A stretch of DNA of 9,045 nt from Ilumatobacter sp. (GTDB lineage Bacteria; Actinomycetota; Acidimicrobiia; Acidimicrobiales; Ilumatobacteraceae): assembly GCA_029263275.1 (NCBI GenBank), contig JAJCXU010000084.1, positions 1 through 9,045 of the forward strand, given 5' to 3'. The position numbers and the translations under genes are program-made. A model generated the notes under the pieces. It was not told the DNA's origin. It saw nothing but the letters and a program-made list of their open reading frames with translations, and ran no database searches. Below are positions 1 through 6,060 of the stretch, piece after piece. Every line of letters begins with the position of its first letter. Position 1 is the stretch's first letter.

Positions 1-1
1 C

Positions 2-253
2 ATCGGAGTCGAAGGCCGGCTGTTCGCAAAGACCGGATCGCTCGGCAACCCGCCCAGCGATGAGCCGCCACTCGCATCGAAGGCGCTCGCCGGCTACGTG
101 TCCGGCGGGAACGGCTCCACTATCGAGTTCGTCGTGATCCTCAACAGCGCCGAGATCACCGAGCAGAACTACCGCCTGGTGTGGGCGGTGTTCGGACAGC
201 GGTTCGCGACCTTTCCCGAGGGCCCGCCGGCCGCGGATCTCCAGCCCCGCTGA
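2..253 (+). CDS. dacB: D-alanyl-D-alanine carboxypeptidase/endopeptidase (PBP4 type, family S13), C-terminal fragment
   Basis: Only the last 83 codons are in the window; the gene starts upstream. The visible part contains a KTG triad (residues 10-12 of the fragment, in the context LFAKTGSL), followed by LAGYVSGG and EFVVILN. This is the arrangement around the third conserved active-site motif of serine peptidase family S13 (DacB/PBP4). These periplasmic or cell-wall enzymes remove the terminal D-Ala from, or cut cross-links in, peptidoglycan. The SxxK and SxN motifs would lie upstream and cannot be checked. The fragment ends in a short Pro/Ala-rich tail. The next gene starts 33 bases after the stop. 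The family call rests on one motif and its surroundings, so an unrelated penicillin-recognising enzyme is possible but less likely. Confidence 0.75.
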   Translation: MGVEGRLFAKTGSLGNPPSDEPPLASKALAGYVSGGNGSTIEFVVILNSAEITEQNYRLVWAVFGQRFATFPEGPPAADLQPR

Positions 254-274
254 GCGGAGCCACCCACCTGGATC

Positions 275-280
275 TAGGGT
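275..280 (+). promoter_or_regulatory. Predicted leaderless -10 element (TAGGGT) of the LON-domain gene
   Basis: TAGGGT matches the actinobacterial -10 consensus TANNNT and ends six bases before the ATG at 287. Transcription would therefore begin at or next to the A of the start codon. No purine-rich ribosome binding site is seen at the usual distance, which fits a leaderless message. It suggests this gene has its own promoter besides any read-through from dacB. No clear -35 element is seen. Confidence 0.5.
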
Positions 281-286
281 TCCGCA

Positions 287-910
287 ATGGCCGTGATGCC
301 GATGTTTCCGCTGGGCATGGTGCTCCTTCCCGGCGGCATCCTGCCGCTCCACGTGTTCGAGCCTCGGTACCGGCAGATGATCATCGATTGCCTCCAGGTC
401 GACGGTCACCCCGAGTTCGGCCAGGCGCTGATCACCCATGGAGCCGAAGCCGGAGGCGGCGACGAGCGGGCGATGGCAGGCACGGTCGCCCAGATGATTC
501 AGGTCGAGGCCCTCGACGAAGAGCGGTACGCCCTCGTCACCGTCGGTACCCGACGCATCCGCGTCAACGCCTGGCTCCCCGACGATCCCTATCCGATGGC
601 CGATGTCGACGACTGGCCAGATGAGGAACCTGACCCCGACGGCCTCGAAATCGCCGTGGCGGCAGCACATGAACGCGTGCAAGCGGCGCTCGCGATGGCC
701 GTCGAACTCGGTGACGTCCCGGCCGAGATCGTGGACTCGGAGGTCTCAACCGATCCGTTGGCTGCGACCTATCACCTCGCTTCGCTGGCTCCGATCGGAC
801 CGGCAGATCGCTACCGCCTGCTCACGGCGAGTGGGCCGGCAGAGCGCCTCGCTGTCCTCGATGATGTCCACGATGATGTTGAGGCCATGCTGAAGTTCCG
901 TCTGACCTGA
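287..910 (+). CDS. Stand-alone LON substrate-binding-domain protein
   Basis: This 207-residue protein is homologous to the N-terminal substrate-recognition domain of the ATP-dependent Lon protease (PF02190). The diagnostic block is at residues 7-28: FPLGMVLLPG followed by LPLHVFEPRYR. The domain fills most of the chain. There is no AAA module and no Ser-Lys protease domain, so it is not a truncated Lon; proteins of about 200 residues with only this domain are common in actinobacteria, and their biochemical role is not established. Binding of unfolded or specific protein substrates is a reasonable inference. ATG 287 is chosen because the conserved FPL motif follows at once and a TANNNT element sits six bases upstream. 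It lies between dacB and a small membrane protein gene on the same strand. Confidence 0.85.
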   Translation: MAVMPMFPLGMVLLPGGILPLHVFEPRYRQMIIDCLQVDGHPEFGQALITHGAEAGGGDERAMAGTVAQMIQVEALDEERYALVTVGTRRIRVNAWLPDDPYPMADVDDWPDEEPDPDGLEIAVAAAHERVQAALAMAVELGDVPAEIVDSEVSTDPLAATYHLASLAPIGPADRYRLLTASGPAERLAVLDDVHDDVEAMLKFRLT

Positions 911-916
911 TAGAAA
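911..916 (+). promoter_or_regulatory. Weak leaderless-type -10 candidate (TAGAAA) before the GTG start at 924
   Basis: TAGAAA lies seven bases before the GTG start and directly after the TGA of the preceding gene. It differs from TANNNT at the last position, so it is weaker than the other leaderless candidates here. No ribosome binding site precedes the GTG, which is the reason to mention it. Confidence 0.2.
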
Positions 917-923
917 CTGAGCC

Positions 924-1286
924 GTGCCAGACAGCATCGACGCGACGAAGCCGCCACGAAAGAACAACGATGCCTCGCTCGGCGAGGTGATCGAGTTCGT
1001 CAAGACCTACGCCAAACAAGAGACACTCGGCCCGCTCAAAGGAGCCGGCTCATGGCTCGCGTTCGGCGTTGCCGGCGCCCTTGCGCTGGGCTTGGGCCTG
1101 TTGCTGATGATGTTGGGGCTGCTGCGGTTGTTCCAAGCTGAGATCAGCTGGGCCAACGGTGGCGCCTGGTCCTGGTCGGCCTACGGCTTCACGCTGGTCG
1201 TCACCGTGATCCTGCTGGTCCTCACGATGCTGCGCATCAAGAAGGCGTACCTGAACAAAGAACCCCTCCCGAAGAAGAAGTCCTGA
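924..1286 (+). CDS. Two-helix membrane protein, actinobacterial holin-X-like
   Basis: The 120-residue product has a polar N-terminus, an amphipathic stretch (SLGEVIEFVKTYAKQE, about 18-33) and two predicted membrane helices at about 44-70 and 84-104. It ends in a Lys-rich tail finishing KEPLPKKKS. This layout resembles the actinobacterial holin-X / phage-holin-family superfamily III (PF07332). Despite the name, these are mostly chromosomal membrane proteins of unknown role, and nothing nearby suggests a prophage. The GTG at 924 is used because it gives the full amphipathic segment and lies 13 bases after the previous stop. Seventeen bases separate it from the next gene, so the two are probably co-transcribed. 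The family assignment is moderate; that it is an integral membrane protein is clear. Confidence 0.7.
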   Translation: MPDSIDATKPPRKNNDASLGEVIEFVKTYAKQETLGPLKGAGSWLAFGVAGALALGLGLLLMMLGLLRLFQAEISWANGGAWSWSAYGFTLVVTVILLVLTMLRIKKAYLNKEPLPKKKS

Positions 1287-1289
1287 GAG

Positions 1290-1295
1290 AAGGAG
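1290..1295 (+). promoter_or_regulatory. Strong Shine-Dalgarno site (AAGGAG)
   Basis: AAGGAG lies eight bases before the ATG at 1304. It is the best ribosome binding site in the window and fixes the start of this small gene, supporting that it is truly translated. Confidence 0.8.
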
Positions 1296-1303
1296 CCGTC
1301 ACC

Positions 1304-1528
1304 ATGGCCAAGAAGACACCCGACACTCCTGAGTCGATCACTGCCGACGACCTGCGCGACAAGCTGCAGGGTCTTCAAGGTGACGTGCAGGGCAAAGTCG
1401 ACGACAAGAAGACCACGATCGCCAGCGTCGCCGCAGGTGGCGCAATGGTGCTGATGATTCTCTTCTTCCTGCTCGGCAAGCGTTCGGGCAAGAAGAAGAG
1501 CGCGATCGTCGAGATTCGCCGGGTTTGA
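1304..1528 (+). CDS. Small single-pass membrane protein, function unknown
   Basis: I do not recognise a family. The 74-residue product has a polar, charged N-terminal half (about 1-38, with DDLRDKLQGLQGDVQGKVDDKK likely helical), one hydrophobic segment at about 41-58 (ending MVLMILFFLLG), then a basic tail GKRSGKKKS before a short IVEIRRV end. The positive residues after the helix predict a cytoplasmic C-terminus by the positive-inside rule, but the N-terminus is also charged, so topology is uncertain. A strong AAGGAG site eight bases upstream makes translation likely. It sits 17 bases after the two-helix membrane gene and 13 bases before the next gene, so all three probably belong to one transcript. 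It may be a partner subunit of its upstream neighbour; this is inference from position only. Confidence 0.7.
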   Translation: MAKKTPDTPESITADDLRDKLQGLQGDVQGKVDDKKTTIASVAAGGAMVLMILFFLLGKRSGKKKSAIVEIRRV

Positions 1529-1541
1529 GGATCGTCGTCTG

Positions 1542-1961
1542 ATGCCGCTGCTGCCGCGCGCGCTCCGTCCGTCGGTCATCATCCGACGCAAGGCCATCTG
1601 GTCCGGCCTGCTCGGGCCGAGCCGTATGTGGAAAGTGGTCGGCATCGTCGTCTTCGGCCAAGGCTCGATCAAGAAGTTCTTTGGCAAGACTCCGGAGACG
1701 ATCTCGACGCAGAAGATCGGGGCGAATTCGTTCGTCAACGTGATCAATGCGAAGCCGATGACCAAGAAGCAGCAGAAGGCTGCAGGAATCACGAAGGCCG
1801 ACATCAAGGCGCAGGCAAGTGCCGATGTTGCTGCGTCGTGGGCACGTAAGGCCGCTGACAAGCCGAAGCGCAAGGTCGTCAAGCGGGCCCACAAGACGGC
1901 AATGATGGCTGCTGCTGACCGGCGGGCCGCGAACAAGAAGGCCGTCAAGCGAGCCTCGTGA
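1542..1961 (+). CDS. Unrecognised basic protein with Lys/Arg/Ala-rich C-terminal tail
   Basis: The 139-residue product matches no family I can name with confidence. The N-terminal part (about 8-40) has a dense pattern, RPSVIIRRKAIWSGLLG followed by a short hydrophobic stretch MWKVVGIVVFG, which could lie at the membrane surface but is too short for a normal transmembrane helix. Residues 45-72 look like a small folded segment. From about 73 onward the chain is strongly basic and Ala-rich, with repeated K/R-A groups (KPKRKVVKRAHK, ANKKAVKRAS), as in histone-H1-like tails of actinobacterial DNA- or RNA-binding proteins. A GAGG at 1526-1529 could act as a ribosome binding site 12 bases from ATG 1542. 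Nucleic-acid or ribosome binding is a guess from composition. The gene is 10 bases upstream of the sulfur-carrier gene. Confidence 0.65.
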   Translation: MPLLPRALRPSVIIRRKAIWSGLLGPSRMWKVVGIVVFGQGSIKKFFGKTPETISTQKIGANSFVNVINAKPMTKKQQKAAGITKADIKAQASADVAASWARKAADKPKRKVVKRAHKTAMMAAADRRAANKKAVKRAS

Positions 1962-1971
1962 CGGTTCCTGC

Positions 1972-2166
1972 ATGAAAGTGCTGCTCCGCAATCCGAAACG
2001 CGAGATCGAAGTTCCGGGCGGGCGATCGGTCAACCGTCTGCTCGATGATCTCGAATTGAGCCGAGAAGCGCACCTGATCATTCGCAACGGAACACTCGTG
2101 CCTGGCGACACCCGACTTGACGACACCGATGTGATCGAAGTCCGTCCGGTGATTTCTGGCGGATGA
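1972..2166 (+). CDS. ttuB: Ubiquitin-like sulfur carrier (MoaD/ThiS/TtuB family) ending in Gly-Gly
   Basis: This 64-residue beta-grasp-type protein ends in ISGG, the di-glycine tail that MoaD, ThiS, Urm1, archaeal SAMPs and Thermus TtuB need for adenylation and thiocarboxylation by an E1-like enzyme. In TtuB the C-terminal thiocarboxylate donates sulfur for 2-thiolation of tRNA. The length and the closing VRPVISGG pattern resemble TtuB more than MoaD (about 80 residues). The decisive argument is position: its stop overlaps the start of the TtuA-like gene (ATGA), so the two are translationally coupled and probably made in matched amounts. No clear ribosome binding site precedes ATG 1972; reinitiation after the gene 10 bases upstream is possible. 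TtuB and SAMPs can also be attached to protein lysines, so a second role as a protein tag cannot be excluded. No E1-like TtuC or MoeB gene is in the window. Confidence 0.8.
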   Translation: MKVLLRNPKREIEVPGGRSVNRLLDDLELSREAHLIIRNGTLVPGDTRLDDTDVIEVRPVISGG

Positions 2167-3131
2167 CCGCGCAACCCAGCCGCTGTCGTTCGTGCAAGGC
2201 GCCAGCGGTCATCGACCTGCCCCGCCACAACGCCAACTTCTGCGCTGAGCACCTGGTCCAGTTGTGCAATCGTCAGATGATCAAGGCCATTGCCGACTTC
2301 GACATGTTCAGCCGAGCGGACCGACTACTCGTTGCTGTGAGCGGTGGCAAGGACTCGCTTGCCGTCTGGGACATGTTGATCGAGTCTGGGTACCAGGCGG
2401 ACGGCTTGTACATCGGCCTGGGCATCGGCGAGTACTCCGAAGACAGCGGGGGCTACGTCCAGCGGTTCGCCCACGAACGCAACCTGCATCTGGTGACCAT
2501 CGACCTGCGCGAGGACTACGGCTACGACGTGCCGACCGCAGCCGTGGCCACGAAGCGGGTGCCGTGCTCAGCGTGTGGACTGTCGAAGCGACGCCTGTTC
2601 GACAAGGCCGCCGTCGATGGTGGCTACGACGCCGTGGTCACCGGCCACAACCTCGACGACGAAGCGGCGGTGCTGTTCGGCAACACATTGCGGTGGGAGG
2701 TGGACTACCTCGCGCGTCAATTGCCCGTCCTCGAGGCGCGGGACGGCTTTCCGAAGAAATGCAAGCCGCTGGTTCGTCTGACCGAACGAGAGATGGCTGC
2801 GTACTGCTTGGTTCGAGGGATCGACTACGTGGTCGAAGAGTGCCCGATGGCGGCTGGCAATCGCCACCTCGGCTACAAGGAAGCCCTCAACGCCATCGAG
2901 AAGCAGTCGCCGGGCTCGAAATCGGCCTTCTACCTCAACTTCTTGTCGAAGATGGCACCATTGCTCGACGGACAGTCGGCTGCGGCCCAGGGCGAGGTCG
3001 GCGAATGCGAGCGATGCGGAGCGCCAACCACCGGAGATGTCTGTGCGTTCTGCCGTTTGGTCGAGAAGTCAGGTACACATGAGGCCGTGCCCGTCGAGAT
3101 GGTGCTGAAAAAGCATCGACGACGCCACTGA
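2163..3131 (+). CDS. ttuA: tRNA 2-thiouridine synthase, TtuA/Ncs6-type PP-loop ATPase
   Basis: The 322-residue enzyme has the full TtuA layout. An N-terminal zinc finger has C8, C11, C27 and H30. A PP-loop SGGKDS (60-65) binds ATP and activates the tRNA uracil C2 by adenylation. The pair C135-x-x-C138 with C227 matches the three cysteines that hold the [4Fe-4S] cluster of Thermus TtuA; the distance from first to third (92 residues) equals that between C130 and C222 in the Thermus enzyme. A GHNLDDEA motif spans 161-168, and a C-terminal zinc ribbon has C282, C285, C294 and C297. The coupled upstream sulfur carrier favours TtuA (s2T54/s2U54) over TtcA, which uses no ubiquitin-like donor. Anticodon U34 thiolation by an Ncs6-like activity is the main alternative. 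ATG 2163 overlaps the preceding stop; the first zinc finger begins at residue 8, supporting this start. TrmI follows 31 bases later. Confidence 0.9.
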   Translation: MTAQPSRCRSCKAPAVIDLPRHNANFCAEHLVQLCNRQMIKAIADFDMFSRADRLLVAVSGGKDSLAVWDMLIESGYQADGLYIGLGIGEYSEDSGGYVQRFAHERNLHLVTIDLREDYGYDVPTAAVATKRVPCSACGLSKRRLFDKAAVDGGYDAVVTGHNLDDEAAVLFGNTLRWEVDYLARQLPVLEARDGFPKKCKPLVRLTEREMAAYCLVRGIDYVVEECPMAAGNRHLGYKEALNAIEKQSPGSKSAFYLNFLSKMAPLLDGQSAAAQGEVGECERCGAPTTGDVCAFCRLVEKSGTHEAVPVEMVLKKHRRRH

Positions 3132-3162
3132 CGACTCACGAGATGGAACACGGAACCAACCG

Positions 3163-3945
3163 ATGACTGGAATCTTCGCCGCTGGCGAGAAGGCACTGCT
3201 GCTCGACAGCAAGAAGCGCCGCTATCTGATCGACCTTGCTGACGACGGCGAGTTCCACAGCCACAACGGCTTCGTCGCCCACAGCCAGATCATCGGCGAG
3301 CCTGAGGGCTTGTTCGTCAACTCGACGAAGGGTTCGGAGTACATCGTCATTCGTCCGACGCTCGAGGACTTCGTCGTCGAGATGCCTCGCGGCGCCCAAG
3401 TCATCTATCCGAAGGACCTCGGTCCGATCTGCATGCTGGCTGACATCGGACCCGGCGTCCGCGTGTTCGAGAGCGGCATCGGATCCGGCGCGCTCTCGAT
3501 GACGATGCTGCGGTACGGCGCACACATCACGGGGTACGAGCTTCGCGAGGACTTTGCGAATCGCGCCAAGAAGAACGTGGCCAGCTTCCTCGGCGAAGAG
3601 GCGCTTGAGCGCTACGACGTACACATCCGCGACGGCTACGAAGGAATCGACGCCGAACACGGTCCCTTTGATCGCGTCATCCTCGACATCCCGGAGCCCT
3701 GGCAGGTCATTCCGCATGCCGAGAAGGTGCTCCACGCTGGTGGCATCTTCCTCGCCTACACGCCGTCGATCATGCAGGCAGCGCAAGTGCGCGAAGCGCT
3801 ACGCGGCAAATGGATCGATTGCCGAACGATCGAGGTGCTGCATCGTGGCTGGCACATCGAAGGGCAGGCAGTGCGCCCCGATCACCGCATGGTCGCGCAC
3901 ACCGGCTTTCTCACCGTCGCCAGGTTCCTCGGGCTGAACAAATAG
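3163..3945 (+). CDS. trmI: tRNA (adenine58-N1)-methyltransferase TrmI
   Basis: The 260-residue protein is a class I SAM-dependent methyltransferase that makes m1A at position 58 in the tRNA T-loop; the family works as a homotetramer. Visible landmarks are the small N-terminal beta domain (about 1-70), the conserved IYPKD (81-85), the SAM-binding motif FESGIGSGALS (102-112), the catalytic-loop signature LDIPEPW (174-180) and the C-terminal RPDHRMVAHTGFL (238-250). The length fits bacterial TrmI (about 255-280), and a weak GGAA stands about nine bases before ATG 3163. It follows ttuA by 31 bases and is probably the last gene of that transcript. In Mycobacterium tuberculosis the orthologue Rv2118c lies close to the proteasomal ATPase mpa, and here the ARC gene lies about 2.6 kb downstream. 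In Thermus, m1A58 by TrmI helps 2-thiolation of the neighbouring residue 54, which gives the clustering with ttuA a mechanistic reason. Confidence 0.95.
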   Translation: MTGIFAAGEKALLLDSKKRRYLIDLADDGEFHSHNGFVAHSQIIGEPEGLFVNSTKGSEYIVIRPTLEDFVVEMPRGAQVIYPKDLGPICMLADIGPGVRVFESGIGSGALSMTMLRYGAHITGYELREDFANRAKKNVASFLGEEALERYDVHIRDGYEGIDAEHGPFDRVILDIPEPWQVIPHAEKVLHAGGIFLAYTPSIMQAAQVREALRGKWIDCRTIEVLHRGWHIEGQAVRPDHRMVAHTGFLTVARFLGLNK

Positions 3946-3947
3946 GC

Positions 3948-3980
3948 CGTTCAAGAACGACACTTGCGTGGTGAGCTCAC
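3948..3980. other. Convergent gap between trmI and tetR with two short palindromes
   Basis: The two genes face each other with 31 bases between their stop codons. The gap holds CGTTCAAGAACG (3948-3959), an exact 12-base palindrome, and GTGAGCTCAC (3971-3980), a 10-base palindrome covering the TetR stop codon. Neither is a convincing terminator: arms are short, loops would be too tight, and no T-run follows on either strand. Confidence 0.3.
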
Positions 3981-4594
3981 TCGGCGGTCGGGACGAGACG
4001 CAGCGCCTCGCCGAGGCGGTCGAGCATCGTGAGCGGATCCGGCGACGGCATGTCCGGGTTGCCGCCGAGCAGGTCGACGATGCCATGGATCCATGTGTGT
4101 GTCTGCATGGCGACATCGACGGGGTCGCGGTGATCGTCATTGGACGCCAACACCGCGGCGATGAGGCTGACCAAGATGTCAAAGGCTTCTCCGGCGGACT
4201 GGGCGCGCTGCAGACCGATGTCGAGACAGTTGGAGAACAGCACGCGGTACTGGCCGCGGTGTTGCATCGCGAAGTCGATGTAGTTCACCCCGGTGTTGTG
4301 GAACGCCACAAACGGATCGTTGGAGCTGTCCTTGCCGGCCTGCATCGCGTCCCGAAAGTTCGCCCAGCAGTAGTCGACTGCCTGGCCCAGCAAGTCGAGG
4401 TGGTCGTCGAAGTGTCGGTAGACCGCGGTGGGCGAGACGCCGGCACGACGAGCCACAGCCCGCAGCGAGATGCTCTCGATCGAATCGTGGGTGGCAATCA
4501 GCTCGGCTGCGGCGACCAGGAGGTCCTGGCGCAACTTGTCGCCCTGTCCTCGCGGTGATCGTTGCCGCGGGGGAGTGGTGGCTGCTGTTGCCAT
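3977..4594 (-). CDS. TetR-family transcriptional regulator with WHG-type C-terminal domain
   Basis: The 205-residue repressor-type protein has an N-terminal TetR helix-turn-helix: residues 42-62, ISLRAVARRAGVSPTAVYRHF, is a near-consensus recognition region. The C-terminal ligand and dimer domain has YIDFAMQHRGQYRVLF (105-120) and the WIHG segment (168-171) of the TetR_C_33 (WHG) type. The ligand is unknown. A GTG seven codons upstream (4615) is possible, but ATG 4594 is preferred because TACGCT ends exactly six bases before it, the leaderless spacing, and no ribosome binding site precedes either start. It is 40 bases downstream of the LysM-protein gene on the same strand, so it may be read both from that transcript and from its own promoter. 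Targets cannot be told from sequence; the neighbouring minus-strand genes are the first candidates. Confidence 0.9.
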   Translation of the reverse strand: MATAATTPPRQRSPRGQGDKLRQDLLVAAAELIATHDSIESISLRAVARRAGVSPTAVYRHFDDHLDLLGQAVDYCWANFRDAMQAGKDSSNDPFVAFHNTGVNYIDFAMQHRGQYRVLFSNCLDIGLQRAQSAGEAFDILVSLIAAVLASNDDHRDPVDVAMQTHTWIHGIVDLLGGNPDMPSPDPLTMLDRLGEALRLVPTAE

Positions 4595-4600
4595 GTGGCA

Positions 4601-4606
4601 AGCGTA
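4601..4606 (-). promoter_or_regulatory. Predicted leaderless -10 element (TACGCT) of the tetR gene
   Basis: On the minus strand TACGCT (TANNNT) ends six bases before ATG 4594. A TTGACA at 4622-4617 lies only ten bases further upstream, too close to be the -35 partner of this element. The -10 to start spacing is the main support. Confidence 0.4.
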
Positions 4607-4634
4607 GCTGCACACCTGTCAACTCACGGGGAGC

Positions 4635-5555
4635 TCAGCTGCCGCCGTTGTCGGGGCATGCGCCGTCGCTCACCGGCGCCGGGATGAGGACTTGTTGGCC
4701 GGGGAAACCCAGTTCCTCGCTCGACGCCCAGCCGTTGAGGGCGATGACGTCGGCCATGTCGACGCAATAGTCGTCAGCGATCTTGATCAGGTAGTCGCCG
4801 TCTTGAAGGGTATGGATGGCTGCGGCGCAGCCGCGTGCCGTGCACGGAATGCTCGGGCTCTCGATGCATCCGCCCGGCGGAATCATGATCGTCTCGCCGG
4901 GGAACGGCAATTCGTTCCCGGTCGACCAGCCGTTGAAGTTGAGGAGATCCTCCAACGGAACACAGAACTGGTCAGCGACCTTGATGGCATAGTCGCCGGC
5001 CGCGACCACGTATGCCTGCGAGCCGATGTCATCGGGTGGCGCCACCACGTAGGTGGTGGTTGTGGCGGGAAACTGGTCGCCGAACGTCGCGGTCGGTTCA
5101 CCAGGATTGCCCACCTGTGCACAGCTCCTGAAGAAGCCCGAGTCGGCCGATGCGATGCTGTTCGAGTGTCCGCCCACGGTCGTCGTTTGCGCGTCCAAGA
5201 TGGTGGTCGTCGGAAAGACCACGGAACGATCGATGGCGCCTTCGCAAAACCACACCAATTCGCCTTCGGAGGCAGCCTGGTCGAGCAATGTCGTGGTCGA
5301 GTACTCGACGCCCTCGGAGCCAACAGGACCGTCGAGCGTCGAGGCCGAGTCGGTGCCGCCCGTCGCGAACGCGGCTATGCCGGTCACACCGACCGCGAGC
5401 ATCACGGTGGCTCCCACGGCCGTTCGTCGGCGCGTGCGTTGCTGGCGATCAGCGAGCAGCACGGAGAAGTCAGGTCGTCCGGATGGGGCCGCGGCGGAGC
5501 GTTCACCGACTGCATCGCTCAGCAGTGCATCGAATTGGTTGTCGAAGTCAGTCAT
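4635..5555 (-). CDS. Membrane-anchored protein with two LysM-like domains, probable partner of the ECF sigma factor
   Basis: The 306-residue protein has a cytoplasmic N-terminal part (1-45, ending in a basic QQRTRRR stretch), one membrane helix at about 46-66, a Thr/Ser-rich extracytoplasmic linker to about 178, and two LysM-like repeats at about 181-227 (YVVAAGDYAIKVADQF...) and 247-292 (HTLQDGDYLIKIADDY...). Each repeat ends with an FPG then IMIP or VLIP strand, as LysM domains do. LysM binds GlcNAc-containing polymers such as peptidoglycan. Eight cysteines lie outside the membrane (104, 144, 198, 230, 238, 243, 264, 300), with disulfides likely. Its start overlaps the sigma-factor stop (ATGA), the usual arrangement for an anti-sigma factor. 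The cytoplasmic part has no HxxxCxxC zinc anti-sigma motif, so an anti-sigma role is inferred from overlap and topology only. It could instead be a cell-wall protein controlled by the sigma factor. Confidence 0.85.
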   Translation of the reverse strand: MTDFDNQFDALLSDAVGERSAAAPSGRPDFSVLLADRQQRTRRRTAVGATVMLAVGVTGIAAFATGGTDSASTLDGPVGSEGVEYSTTTLLDQAASEGELVWFCEGAIDRSVVFPTTTILDAQTTTVGGHSNSIASADSGFFRSCAQVGNPGEPTATFGDQFPATTTTYVVAPPDDIGSQAYVVAAGDYAIKVADQFCVPLEDLLNFNGWSTGNELPFPGETIMIPPGGCIESPSIPCTARGCAAAIHTLQDGDYLIKIADDYCVDMADVIALNGWASSEELGFPGQQVLIPAPVSDGACPDNGGS

Positions 5556-6049
5556 GAGAGTTCCTCTCGAAGGGTCGTGATGGCGCGATGGAGACGTGAC
5601 TTGACCGTGCCGACCGGTATCGAGAGCGTGGTGGCGATCTCGGTGTCGGTCAGCTGATGCTCGTAGCGCAACGCGACGAGTTCGCGCTGCTGGACCGGCA
5701 GCCTTCGAATCGCGTCGAACGCGTGGTTGAAGGCCAGTTCATCGGGGCGTGCGATGTCGCCGGGCGTCCGGCGGACCAGACGTCGGCGACGCAGCATCTT
5801 GCGGGCGCCGTTCACCACAGATGTACGCAAGTACGCCGCAGGCTGGTCGACCTGGTCGAAGCGCTTGTACAACCCGACGAATGCGTCCTGGACGACCTGC
5901 TCGGCGTCCTCAGCTGTGTCGACGAGGACGTAGGCCAGGCGGACCATGGGCCGGTAACGATCTCGGTAGAGCTCGTCGAAGGTCAGTGGCATTGGGCCGA
6001 ACTCGTCCTCGTTCTCGCTGCTGCGATGGTGGGTCACGGTGATCGTCAT
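5552..6049 (-). CDS. ECF-type RNA polymerase sigma factor
   Basis: The 165-residue protein has the two domains of group 4 sigma factors. Region 2 spans about 24-90 (FDELYRDRYRPMVRLAYVLV, then AEDAEQVVQDAFVGLYKRF), and region 4 about 110-163 has the helix-turn-helix LTDTEIATTLSIPVGTVKSR, which reads the -35 element. The length is normal for the family and no extra C-terminal domain is present. ATG 6049 is used; ATG 5992 (MPLTFDELY) would also keep region 2 and cannot be ruled out. The stop overlaps the start of the LysM membrane gene, which points to co-translation and a sigma/sensor pair. A possible ECF-type promoter lies just upstream, suggesting autoregulation. The subgroup is not assigned. 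Confidence 0.93.
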   Translation of the reverse strand: MTITVTHHRSSENEDEFGPMPLTFDELYRDRYRPMVRLAYVLVDTAEDAEQVVQDAFVGLYKRFDQVDQPAAYLRTSVVNGARKMLRRRRLVRRTPGDIARPDELAFNHAFDAIRRLPVQQRELVALRYEHQLTDTEIATTLSIPVGTVKSRLHRAITTLREELS

Positions 6050-6060
6050 GTCACCAACAG

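Noticed and set aside
181..624. Plus-strand open frame of 147 codons across the end of dacB and the LON-domain gene
   Set aside because: It is Arg/Pro-rich and out of frame with two recognisable proteins.
287..910. A truncated Lon protease
   Set aside because: The frame ends cleanly, the length fits known LON-domain-only proteins, and no remains of AAA or protease domains follow.
924..1528. A phage lysis cassette (holin-like gene plus small membrane gene)
   Set aside because: The holin-X name covers many chromosomal actinobacterial membrane proteins. There is no endolysin, structural or integrase gene, and the flanks are housekeeping genes.
1338..2252. Minus-strand open frame (304 codons) opposite the small-protein genes and ttuB
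   Set aside because: Its product is Arg/Ser-rich without domains, and it overlaps plus-strand genes with good starts, a strong ribosome binding site and the GG-ending carrier.
3136..3786. Minus-strand open frame (216 codons) opposite trmI
   Set aside because: It is a shadow of the strongly supported TrmI methyltransferase.
3968..4558. Plus-strand open frame (196 codons) opposite tetR
   Set aside because: The minus-strand TetR helix-turn-helix and WHG domain explain this stretch; the plus-strand product has no family features.
4617..4622. TTGACA as the -35 element of the tetR promoter
   Set aside because: It lies only ten bases from the TACGCT element, and the normal 17-base spacing would put the -10 over the start codon.
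4692..5657. Plus-strand open frame (321 codons) opposite the LysM and sigma genes
   Set aside because: The minus strand carries clear LysM repeats, a membrane helix and sigma region 4; this frame has no recognisable features.
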